Shown here one piece after another: positions 1-7,746 of a stretch of DNA of 64,000 nucleotides (positions within the stretch are counted from its first letter, which is position 1; every line of letters begins with the position of its first letter). The notes below the pieces were generated by a model. That model was not told the origin of the DNA and ran no database searches. It was given only the letters and a program-made list of their open reading frames with translations. The position numbers were made by a program, and so were the translations under genes. Origin of the DNA: JBEISR01 sp044371425 (GTDB taxonomy: Bacteria; Planctomycetota; Planctomycetia; Pirellulales; Pirellulaceae); assembly GCA_044371425.1 (NCBI GenBank), contig JBILTR010000002.1, positions 124,001-188,000 of the forward strand. Direction: 5' to 3'.

Positions 1-1663
1 TTACCCATTTCCCTTCGACATCCAGATGAACATAGGAGTCATAGCTGGGCTGCCCTTCGTCCTCAGGTGCCACAATTCCATATCCCGCAAAGACTACCGG
101 AGCACTGGCGACCTCACCTTGCCGACTGAACGACACCGGCCGCCAATCTTCATTGAGCTTCCATGTGGTCTCTCCCCAGGCGAGGCGATTCGCGTCGCCC
201 AGCGTCACCCCGGCGGTGAAGGGAAACGACTGATACCAGCTTCCATCCACCCCGGCTGGCTCCAAGCCCAGCCCTTCTAGATACGACGCGACGTAAGCGG
301 TGGCTTTCGCTTCCCCGGGAGTTCCAGTCAATCGCCCGCCCAACTCGGGTCGGCACAGATAATCGACATGCCGTCCGATGTCGGCGGCGGTGAAGTCCGC
401 CGCGGTCGCTCGCGCTGCCTCCCCACCAGCAATCCGATCCGATTCCATGGAGCTTTCGGCTAGGGAGCTGTCGGGGGCGTTCGAGTCGATCTCCAGCGCC
501 CGCCGCGCTTCCGCGTCATTCCAGGTAGCGGTGAACAGTTGCGACGATTTGTTGGCGGTTCGATTGCTGGTCCACGTCAACTGGTTGCCGTCGGGAGAGA
601 AGACGGGAAGGCCGTCAAAGCCATCGGTGGTCGTCACGCGAACGGGAGTCTTCTCCCCTTTCGCATCGACCAGATACAGTTCGAAGTTGCTGAAGCCCTC
701 CAGGTTCGACGCGAATATCAGGTAGTCTCCACTGGGATGGTAAAACGGTGCCCAGCTCATCGCCCCTAGGCTCGTCAAAGCGCGCACATCCGATCCATCG
801 ATCGCCATCGAGAAAATCTCGGCTGTCGCTCCATTTTCTGAGAACCGGCGCCAACAAATCCGCTTTCCATCCGGGGAGAAGAAGGGGCCCCCGTCGTATC
901 CAGAAACGTCGGTCAGTCGCCTGACCTGAGTCCCGTCGCGGCGCATGAGGTAGAGGTCGACGGCGCTCGCCGGATCCTGCTCGAACAATTGCGCCTGCGA
1001 CGCGGACAATTCCCCAGCATACGCACCGCGATTGGACGCAAAGACGATCCACTGACCATCGGGCGAATAGGATGCCTCGGCATCGTAACCCACCGCGTCA
1101 GTCAAACGGCGATACTGTCCGGTCGCACGATCCCACTCCACCAAGTCATACGTCGCATCGTAGTCCCAGGCGTAACGGCGAGTCTGCCCCGAGGCACGGA
1201 ACTCGAGTTCCTCTTCCATCTTCTTGCGTGCATCAGGATCGAATTGCGTCGAGGCAAAAAGAACCGACTGACCAGTGGGGTGGATCCACGCGCAGGTGGT
1301 TTTGCCGTAACCGGGGGAGACTCGCTGGCTGTCCCCGGTTTCCATGTCCATCCAGTAGATCTGATAAAATGGATTGTCGGCCTCCCGTTCGCTCTGGAAG
1401 ACCATCTGCTTGCCATCCGCTGCGTAGTACCCCTCGCCGCTCCGTTTTCCCTCAAACGTCAGTTGGCGAATGCCTGTGAGGAAACGTTTCTCCAAATCCT
1501 CCGCTGGCCTGGACTCTTCTGTCTCCCCGGTCGCCGGTTCCTGCCCAGCCAGCCTTTGAGCCATCGGCCAGCCACCGCCCGACCATAGTGTCGCGCCGAC
1601 GACCAACGCTCCAATCCAGCGGCGTCCTAGAAAGCCAACCACCGGGGGCACTTCAAAGACCAT
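1..1663 (-). CDS. TolB-like propeller plus M28-type peptidase, C-terminus cut by window edge
   Basis: The reading frame is open from an ATG at 1663 to the window edge, so 554 codons are visible and the C-terminus is missing. A hydrophobic stretch at residues 15-35 (WIGALVVGATLW) looks like a signal peptide, so export is expected. Next come several PD40/TolB-type blade motifs such as FSPDGKRICW, YSPDGQWIVFASN and FSPDGNQLTWTSN, interleaved with RRLTD. After about residue 430 the sequence (HVDYLCRPELGGRLTGTPGE, YVASYLEGLGLEPAG, YQSFPF) matches the N-terminal part of M28 aminopeptidases, where a PA domain and the zinc site follow. The zinc ligands lie outside the window, so peptidase activity is inferred. 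It probably degrades peptides outside the cytoplasm. Confidence 0.8.
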   Translation of the reverse strand, partial: MVFEVPPVVGFLGRRWIGALVVGATLWSGGGWPMAQRLAGQEPATGETEESRPAEDLEKRFLTGIRQLTFEGKRSGEGYYAADGKQMVFQSEREADNPFYQIYWMDMETGDSQRVSPGYGKTTCAWIHPTGQSVLFASTQFDPDARKKMEEELEFRASGQTRRYAWDYDATYDLVEWDRATGQYRRLTDAVGYDAEASYSPDGQWIVFASNRGAYAGELSASQAQLFEQDPASAVDLYLMRRDGTQVRRLTDVSGYDGGPFFSPDGKRICWRRFSENGATAEIFSMAIDGSDVRALTSLGAMSWAPFYHPSGDYLIFASNLEGFSNFELYLVDAKGEKTPVRVTTTDGFDGLPVFSPDGNQLTWTSNRTANKSSQLFTATWNDAEARRALEIDSNAPDSSLAESSMESDRIAGGEAARATAADFTAADIGRHVDYLCRPELGGRLTGTPGEAKATAYVASYLEGLGLEPAGVDGSWYQSFPFTAGVTLGDANRLAWGETTWKLNEDWRPVSFSRQGEVASAPVVFAGYGIVAPEDEGQPSYDSYVHLDVEGKWV

Positions 1664-1995
1664 GCATGCAGTCCTTCTGTTGTGAATCGATATCGGGTGC
1701 AGGCCAGGGAAATCGCCATCACCTGCTAGGTAGGGTGGGGAGGGTTCCGTGCACCAGGGCGGGGTGGTCGATCGTGCTGCTGTCCAAAGGGCGACGATAG
1801 CCGTTCCCTTCAGACTGCTCGCCGCGAAAGATCGACACCTCCATTGTAATGGGGTGAACAGACCAGGCGAGTCCTCTTGAAAACCGCCAGCTCGGGGGTC
1901 GATCAACGCCCCGCTTTCTGCCACAATCGGCCGATTCCTGCCACCGGGGTGCGCGATCGATCTTTGCCCGAGTGCCTTTTGCCGAGACCTGAGCC
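1664..1995. other. Intergenic region, divergent
   Basis: This gap lies between the minus-strand peptidase and the plus-strand LarA-like gene, so both promoters should be here. A minus-strand ATG at 1844 opens 41 codons ending at 1719 (starting MEVSIFRGEQ). It has no recognisable family and only weak start signals, so I do not call it a gene. No repeat or hairpin stands out. Confidence 0.4.
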
Positions 1996-3294
1996 ATGCC
2001 GATCCTCTGGGAACGTTCTGGACTGGATTGCCGACTTTCGATGGAAGATTTCCGGGAGGCGATCGAGGCGATCCTCGCCTTGAAGGGAAACCCCAACCGC
2101 ATCTTGGCAATCCCGCCAGACCACACGCGGTCGGCCAGCAGGGGAGGTGAGCTGACGGTCGCTCTCCACGAACTAGCACCCAAGCAACTGGTCGATATCA
2201 TGCCGGCTTTGGGGACCCACGAGCCGATGTCGCGGGGAAGACTGGAAAAAATGTTTCCTGGTATCCCCCAGGAACTCTTCCGTGTCCATCGCTGGCGCGA
2301 TGATGTGGTGCGCCTGGGCTTAGTGGATGCCTCCTTTGTCGAACAGACGACCGAGGGGTGTTTTGCCGAGCCCTGGCCGGCCGAGGTCAATCGATTGGTG
2401 GTGGAAGGGGGGCACGATCTGATCCTCTCGCTGGGACAGGTAGTACCGCATGAAGTGATCGGCATGGCCAATTACAACAAAAATCTCTTCGTAGGAGTTG
2501 GTGGATCGGGCGGGATCCATGCCAGCCACTATCTGAGTGCGCTTTACGGGATGGAGCGGATTATGGGCCGCGGCGATACGCCTCTTCGGCGCATTCTTAA
2601 CCGAGCCTCAGAGCTTTACGCCTCACACCTGCCAATCCTCTATGGCCTGACGGTAGTGGAGTCCTTTCCGGACGGTTCTCAGGCGACCCGTGGACTTTTC
2701 TTTGGCGACGATCACGATGTCTTCTGGCGCGCCTGCGACCTAGCAGCGCAGGTCAATTGCTTCCAGATTGCCGAAGCTGCCCAGACGATTGTTGTCGCCA
2801 TGGACCCGGCGAAATATAACACCACCTGGCTTGCCAACAAGGCGATCTACCGAACGCGGATGGCGATCCGCGACGGCGGGCAACTGGTAGTCATCGCTCC
2901 CGGCGTCGAACGATTCGGCGAAGATCCGCTCAATGACCGTCTGATCCGCTCCAGTGGCTATCGCACCACCCCTCAGGTGATTCAGATGGTCGCACAGACT
3001 CCAGAACTGAGAGAGAACCTTTCCGTCCCAGCTCACCTCATCCACGGTTCAACCGAAGATCGCTTTGAAGTGGTCTATTGCTCTAACGCGATCACCGCGG
3101 AAGAATTGGAATCGGTTGGCTACCGAGCGGGGAATGTGGAGGCGATGACACGCAAGTACCGCGTCGGACAGATTCAGGGGGGGTGGAACGAATCGACCGA
3201 TGGCAAGCCGTTCTTTTTCATTCAGGACCCAGGCCTGGGACTGTGGATGCATCGCCACCATCCCCATGCCTTCCCCGCCCGATCGATCGACTGA
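1996..3294 (+). CDS. LarA-like (lactate racemase family) protein
   Basis: This 432-residue protein belongs to the LarA/DUF2088 family, whose known member is a lactate racemase using a nickel-pincer nucleotide. Residues matching the active site of Lactobacillus LarA are present with matching spacing. They are D42 and R45 in PPDHTRS, H75 in GTHEP, H152 in VPHEV, K162 in YNKNLF and H178 in GIHASHY. The last three keep the 174/184/200 spacing of LarA, so nickel-cofactor binding is plausible. No larB, larC or larE cofactor genes are in the window, so the cofactor must be supplied from elsewhere. The substrate is unknown: many family members are not lactate racemases. The ribosome binding site is weak. 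The next gene, fur, is convergent. Confidence 0.85.
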   Translation: MPILWERSGLDCRLSMEDFREAIEAILALKGNPNRILAIPPDHTRSASRGGELTVALHELAPKQLVDIMPALGTHEPMSRGRLEKMFPGIPQELFRVHRWRDDVVRLGLVDASFVEQTTEGCFAEPWPAEVNRLVVEGGHDLILSLGQVVPHEVIGMANYNKNLFVGVGGSGGIHASHYLSALYGMERIMGRGDTPLRRILNRASELYASHLPILYGLTVVESFPDGSQATRGLFFGDDHDVFWRACDLAAQVNCFQIAEAAQTIVVAMDPAKYNTTWLANKAIYRTRMAIRDGGQLVVIAPGVERFGEDPLNDRLIRSSGYRTTPQVIQMVAQTPELRENLSVPAHLIHGSTEDRFEVVYCSNAITAEELESVGYRAGNVEAMTRKYRVGQIQGGWNESTDGKPFFFIQDPGLGLWMHRHHPHAFPARSID

Positions 3295-3374
3295 GCAGCC
3301 CCAGCCTTGGGGTCAGCCCCAGAATGATCGATGGCTCTGCATGATCGATGGCTCTGCGAAGCCCCGCAGCAGAA

Positions 3375-3920
3375 CTAGACGCGATCCTGCTGTCGGCGGC
3401 TGCGAGCCCTCTTCTTGAGGCACTCGTCGCAAAGCCCTTCCACCACCAATCGATGCCCCACGGCGCGGAAGCGATGCTGCCTTGCCACCTCGGCAATCAA
3501 CCGCTTGAGCTCCTCATTGTGGAACTCGATCAGCCCCTGACACTGCTGACAATGCAGATGATCGTGTGGCGGATACCCATAATCATGCTCGTAGATCGCG
3601 CGTCCATTCAGCTCGAAGCTGCGGAGTAGACCGGCGTCGACGAATTCCTTGAGCGTGCGGTAGACGGTCGGACGAGAGACATAATTGGGGTGGCCCTTGC
3701 GAGGCAACTGGTCGATCAGCTGATCGGCATCAAAGTGCTCATGCTGGCTGAACACCCGCTCCACCAAGAAACGTCGCTGATCGGTGTTCCGCAACCCGCG
3801 ACTCTGCAAATACTCCTCGAACCGCTCCAAGGGACTCATCGAAACGGAGACCGCGCCCAGGCCACTCCCCTCGACTCCTTCGATCTCCAGGCCACCGTCG
3901 ATCGCTTCATCGCTGGCCAT
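3375..3920 (-). CDS. Fur-family transcriptional regulator
   Basis: The protein is 181 residues long from an ATG at 3920, which has GAAGGGA upstream. The frame stays open further upstream, but that part runs through a 13-bp tandem repeat and is unlikely to be translated. A start at 3839 (MSPLERF) is also possible. The winged helix covers roughly residues 28-105, with the recognition helix around RPTVYRTLKEFVDAGL. The dimerisation part carries HDHLHCQQC (119-127) and the second zinc pair CDEC (164-167), matching the structural Cys4 site. It should sense iron or another metal (or peroxide) and repress uptake genes. The sequence alone does not separate Fur, Zur and PerR. Confidence 0.92.
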   Translation of the reverse strand: MASDEAIDGGLEIEGVEGSGLGAVSVSMSPLERFEEYLQSRGLRNTDQRRFLVERVFSQHEHFDADQLIDQLPRKGHPNYVSRPTVYRTLKEFVDAGLLRSFELNGRAIYEHDYGYPPHDHLHCQQCQGLIEFHNEELKRLIAEVARQHRFRAVGHRLVVEGLCDECLKKRARSRRQQDRV

Positions 3921-4044
3921 GCTCGGTCCCTTCTCATCCCAAAGAACTTCCGGCTCAAGGCCACCGGCTATCGCACTCAGCCCGCATTCGCCACTCCCTC
4001 CTACTATCCCCCGACCAGCCCGGATCGTCCACCCCAGACGCCGT

Positions 4045-4121
4045 GCCCAGTTCTCGGGCCCAGTTCTCGGGCCCAGTTCTCGGGCCCAGTTCTCGGGGCC
4101 AGTTCTCGGGGCCAGTTCTCG
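4045..4121. repeat. 13-bp tandem repeat, six units
   Basis: Four copies of GCCCAGTTCTCGG (4045-4096) are followed by two of GGCCAGTTCTCGG, the last one lacking its final G and ending at 4121. The array sits 124 bp upstream of the fur start and 166 bp upstream of the plus-strand DUF1080-ThuA start, between two divergent genes. The unit length is not a multiple of 3, so a continuous reading frame would not give a 4-residue repeat. It may be neutral slippage or a repeated protein-binding site. Confidence 0.95.
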
Positions 4122-4287
4122 AATTGGCGGCGATGGTTTCGATTCCTGCCGCTGACCCTGGCTTTGCGGGGGACAAAAGGGCCACTGAGCCGAGTACACT
4201 GGAGGCGGTCAGGCTGGATGTTTATTGGACCCTCGGGGAACCCAACCGGCCTTTTTGTCAGCAAGATCTCCTGAAGGGTGACCCTCT

Positions 4288-6081
4288 ATGCGAAGATTCC
4301 CCCCCAGCCAATCGGCCAGGCTGCTAGCCTCCACAGGCCTCCTCCTGGCGGTCAGTTTTTTCTCTGGAATGACCAATTCGGCGATTGTCGCCCAGGAACC
4401 GCCCAGGGAAGGGCAGGGCTACACCGATACCCCACAACTTCCCAACCAGATGTGGCGAGTCCATGACAAGTACCGCCCACGGCCCGCTGTGGTGGTCCCC
4501 GGAGAACAGCTCGGATCGCCTCCGTCCGACGCTACGGTTCTCTTCGACGGCACGCAACTGGATGCCTGGCGAAAAGCCGGGACCGACCAGCCTGCCGGCT
4601 GGAAGATCGACGAGGGAGCGATGGTGGCGCAGGGAGGTTCCGGATCGATCGAGACGAAGGAATCGTTCGGCGATGTGCAGTTGCACTTGGAGTGGTCCGC
4701 CCCGGAACCACCCCGCGGAGAAGGGCAGGGGCGAGGCAATAGCGGCGTGATCTTCATGGGGCGCTACGAGGTGCAGGTTCTCGATTCCTTCCAAAGCGAT
4801 ACCTACGCCGACGGCCAAGCTGCATCGATCTACGGTCAGTTTCCTCCCCAGGTCAACGCCATGCGTCCCCCCGGGCAGTGGCAAGTCTATGACATCATCT
4901 TCGAAGCGCCTCGCTTTGACGGCGACAAACTAGCTCGCCCAGCCAAAGTCACCGTCTTCCACAACGGAGTCCTCGTCCAGCACGCCACCGAGATGATCGG
5001 ACAGATGGCCCACCAGCAAATCGCTCCCTATGTGGCGCACCCACCCAAGGGCCACTTACTGCTTCAGGATCATGGAGACCCGGTGCGATTTCGAAACATC
5101 TGGATCCGACCCCTGCGAGAAGAAATCGACCCCTGGCTGACCTTCCCCGCAGGACAGGGAGCTGGTCATGGAAAGAAGGTGGTTCTGATCGCTGGTGACG
5201 AAGAGTATCGCAGCGAAGAATCGCTTCCCATGCTGGCCGATCTCCTCTCGAAGAAACATGGATTCCAGTGCAGCGTCCTCTTCCCGATCCACCCGGAAAC
5301 CGGAACGGTCGATCCGAATTATGGCCGCAACATCCCAGGCACCCACCTGCTGGAAGACGCCGATTTGATGATCATTGCGACCCGCTTCCGTCACCTGCCC
5401 GACTGGCAGATGAAGCCGATCGTCGATTTCGTTGAACGCGGAGGGGCGGTGATCGGACTGCGCACCGCTACCCACGCGTTCAACTATCCGGGTGACTCGG
5501 ACAGCCCCTACAAGGATTGGAGCTTCAACAGCGGCAAATGGCCCGGCGGTTTCGGGCAGCAAATCCTCGGCGACACCTGGGTCAGCCATCACGGCAACCA
5601 CAAGGTCGAAGCGACACGAGGCGTCGTGGCGCCAGGCGCCGGCGATTCCACGTTGCTCAAAGGAGTCGACAACGTCTTTGGTCCGTCGGATGTTTACGGG
5701 ATCACGCATCTGCCGAAGGATGCCCAAGTCCTGCTCCTGGGACAAGTGCTCACCGGTATGAACCCAACCGACGCGCCCGTCGAGGGGAACAAAAACGACC
5801 CAATGATGCCACTGGCGTGGACTCGCGTGATCCCTCGGGACAACGGCAGCGCCAATCGCGTCTTCTGCACCACCATGGGCGCTTCGGTCGACCTGGCCAA
5901 CGAAGGACTCCGACGACTCGTCGTCAACGCCTGCTACTGGGCTACCGGTCTGGAAGATGCCATTCCCGCCAAAAGCGATGTGGAGATTGAAGGAAAGTAC
6001 GAACCCACCTTCTACGGCTTCCATCCAGGCGATCACTTCAAGAACCAGCGACTGAAGCCGGTCGATTTCCTGGTCCGCTAG
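4288..6081 (+). CDS. Exported DUF1080 (3-keto-disaccharide hydrolase family) and ThuA-like fusion
   Basis: A 597-residue protein with a signal peptide (residues 1-35, LLASTGLLLAVSFF) and AAGGGTGA-like spacing to the ATG. Residues about 85-275 form a DUF1080 domain (VLFDGTQLDAW, NSGVIFMGRYEVQVLDSF, QWQVYDIIFEAPRF), a concanavalin-like fold found in glycan-processing enzymes including 3-keto-glucoside hydrolases. Residues about 290-575 form a ThuA-like glutamine-amidotransferase fold (KVVLIAGDEEYRSEES, GGAVIGLRTATHAF, SHHGNHKVEATRG). ThuA-type proteins are linked to oxidation of disaccharides to keto sugars. The fusion suggests an exported enzyme acting on oxidised sugars, but no substrate can be read from the sequence. 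A strong hairpin follows the stop codon. Confidence 0.9.
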   Translation: MRRFPPSQSARLLASTGLLLAVSFFSGMTNSAIVAQEPPREGQGYTDTPQLPNQMWRVHDKYRPRPAVVVPGEQLGSPPSDATVLFDGTQLDAWRKAGTDQPAGWKIDEGAMVAQGGSGSIETKESFGDVQLHLEWSAPEPPRGEGQGRGNSGVIFMGRYEVQVLDSFQSDTYADGQAASIYGQFPPQVNAMRPPGQWQVYDIIFEAPRFDGDKLARPAKVTVFHNGVLVQHATEMIGQMAHQQIAPYVAHPPKGHLLLQDHGDPVRFRNIWIRPLREEIDPWLTFPAGQGAGHGKKVVLIAGDEEYRSEESLPMLADLLSKKHGFQCSVLFPIHPETGTVDPNYGRNIPGTHLLEDADLMIIATRFRHLPDWQMKPIVDFVERGGAVIGLRTATHAFNYPGDSDSPYKDWSFNSGKWPGGFGQQILGDTWVSHHGNHKVEATRGVVAPGAGDSTLLKGVDNVFGPSDVYGITHLPKDAQVLLLGQVLTGMNPTDAPVEGNKNDPMMPLAWTRVIPRDNGSANRVFCTTMGASVDLANEGLRRLVVNACYWATGLEDAIPAKSDVEIEGKYEPTFYGFHPGDHFKNQRLKPVDFLVR

Positions 6082-6115
6082 GTCGAAATCGATCCTGAAG
6101 AACGCTCGGCATGTC

Positions 6116-6158
6116 CTTGTGGGCGGTGGACCGCAATGTCCATCGCCCACAAGCTTTT
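6116..6158 (+). terminator. 16-bp-stem hairpin after the DUF1080-ThuA gene
   Basis: The left arm at 6116-6131 (CTTGTGGGCGGTGGAC) pairs with 6138-6153 (GTCCATCGCCCACAAG) with one G-T wobble and a six-base loop CGCAAT. CTTTTC follows. The hairpin starts 34 bp after the stop and ends about 200 bp before the QueD-like gene, which fits a transcription terminator or a 3'-stabilising structure. Confidence 0.75.
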
Positions 6159-6351
6159 CAGTTCCCACCCAGTCGACTAGTTGGTCTTCCGAATCTTGGG
6201 TGACCGCTACCATCGACCAATCTTTCCTTGCGAGGGAAGTAGCTGACGGTTCCAAAGCGGCGGCGCGGGACTCTGGTCAGCTTGCTATCCTACGCTGGCC
6301 TGCTTCCCTTTCAGCAATCCAGACGATCCAGCAAACCAGAGGAATGAACGG

Positions 6352-6849
6352 ATGGACCGCACCTATCGCGTCCAACTTCAAAAAGAGCAATTGGTCTTCA
6401 GCGCCGCTCACTTCATCACCTTTGCGGGTGATATCTGCGAGTGCTTACACGGCCACAACTACGGGGTCCGCGCCGAGGTGGAAGGGCCACTGGATGAGAA
6501 TCGCTACGTCGTCGATTTCATCGCCTTTCGAGACACGCTCGCAGGAATCGTCAAGCAGCTGGATCACCATGTGATTCTCCCCGACAAACATCCGGAGATC
6601 CATGTCCGTCGCGAGGGGGATGAAGTGGTGACGCGGTTCCGCAACAAGCGATGGATTTTCCCGACTGAAGACTGCATGATCCTGCCGGTCGTCAACACGA
6701 CCGCCGAGGAAATCGCTGGATGGATCGGGACGCAAATGCTCGAAACCTTGGTGCCCCGCACCCCGCATCCGCTGCATTGGCTGGAGGTATGGGTCGACGA
6801 AAACCACGGGCAGTGGGGCATCTGCAGGATGCCATGGAGCGTATCCTGA
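6352..6849 (+). CDS. 6-pyruvoyl-tetrahydropterin synthase / QueD family protein
   Basis: A 165-residue protein of the PTPS/QueD family, zinc enzymes acting on dihydroneopterin triphosphate. Zinc ligands H20 (SAAHF), H33 and H35 (LHGHNYG) are present, with cysteines C29 and C31 in CECLHGH at the catalytic cysteine region. The Asp-His pair D71-H72 (LDHHV) and the C-terminal ENHGQWG glutamate are also present. QueD makes 6-carboxy-tetrahydropterin for queuosine, whereas other members make pyruvoyl-tetrahydropterin. An insertion near residues 80-105 (HVRREGDEVVTRFRNKRW) makes it longer than the usual QueD of about 120 residues. No other queuosine gene is nearby, so the exact product is open. GGA lies upstream of the ATG. 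Confidence 0.88.
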   Translation: MDRTYRVQLQKEQLVFSAAHFITFAGDICECLHGHNYGVRAEVEGPLDENRYVVDFIAFRDTLAGIVKQLDHHVILPDKHPEIHVRREGDEVVTRFRNKRWIFPTEDCMILPVVNTTAEEIAGWIGTQMLETLVPRTPHPLHWLEVWVDENHGQWGICRMPWSVS

Positions 6850-6861
6850 CCGCTGGATAGA

Positions 6862-7656
6862 TCAGGATTTGTCGGCGGTCCCTAGTAACTGCCGAACGGC
6901 AGTTGCGATATCGGGCTGCCGCATCAGCGATTCCCCTACCAGGATCGCCTGCACTCCGTTGGCCCAAAGAAGTCTGGCATCCTGCGCATCGCGGATGCCG
7001 CTTTCTGCGACCAGATACCGTCCTTCGGGTACTTGGGGTCGCAACCGCACCGCACGCTGGAGATCGACCTCGAAGGTGTGTAGATCCCGATTGTTGACTC
7101 CCACCCATCGGGTTCCGGTCGCCAGGACAGCGGGCAGATGGCGCGGATCGTACAGTTCGATCAACGTTTCCATTCCGCACTCCACAGCGCACTGCCGCAA
7201 TTCGATCATTTGCGTTGGACTTAGGCACTCGGCAATAAGAAGAACGGCGTCGGCCCCTGCGGCTCGGGCTTCGAAAACCTGATACGGGTCGATCAGAAAA
7301 TCTTTTCTCAGCAGCGGGATCTCGACAGCAGCGCGAATCGCCTCCAGATACTCCAGCGCCCCCTGGAAGTAATCCCGATCCGTCAGCACGCTCAGCGCAT
7401 CGGCTCCCCCCTCGACATAGGCGCCAGCGATCGCAACCGGGTCGAAGTCGGCTCGCAGCACACCTTTGCTGGGACTGGCGCGTTTGACTTCGGCAATCAA
7501 ACCGATCCGATCCCGACGCGCCAGCGCTCCGGTCCAGTCACGGGTCGGCGGCATCGATGCCGCTCGATGCTGCAGCTCCCTCAGAGAACACCGGCGCATG
7601 GCGTCGGCAATCTCCTGCTGCTTGGTCTGGACGATTCGCTCCAGAATGGTCGCCAT
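6862..7656 (-). CDS. trpC: Indole-3-glycerol phosphate synthase
   Basis: A 264-residue TIM-barrel enzyme that closes the indole ring in tryptophan synthesis. Family motifs are in order: LIAEVKRASPSKG (catalytic lysine region), YVEGGADALSVLTD, LLRKDFLIDPYQ, AGADAVLLIAE, WVGVNNRDLHTFEVD, VAESGIRDAQDA and ILVGESLMR. The start at 7656 follows GGGAG. An upstream in-frame start adds 21 residues without family similarity. It is a stand-alone gene rather than a TrpC-TrpF fusion. It lies 90 bp downstream of purH on the same strand, so the two may share a transcript. Confidence 0.97.
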   Translation of the reverse strand: MATILERIVQTKQQEIADAMRRCSLRELQHRAASMPPTRDWTGALARRDRIGLIAEVKRASPSKGVLRADFDPVAIAGAYVEGGADALSVLTDRDYFQGALEYLEAIRAAVEIPLLRKDFLIDPYQVFEARAAGADAVLLIAECLSPTQMIELRQCAVECGMETLIELYDPRHLPAVLATGTRWVGVNNRDLHTFEVDLQRAVRLRPQVPEGRYLVAESGIRDAQDARLLWANGVQAILVGESLMRQPDIATAVRQLLGTADKS

Positions 7657-7746
7657 AGATCGCTCCCGCACAACGAACGAAACCAATGAAAACGGCTCTA
7701 TCACCCCGCGCCAATCCACCCACGCTGCAGCCGGCCAGCTTGTCGA

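Noticed and set aside
5056..6255. A 399-codon minus-strand frame opposite the DUF1080-ThuA gene
   Set aside because: It runs antisense through a domain-bearing gene and crosses the terminator hairpin.
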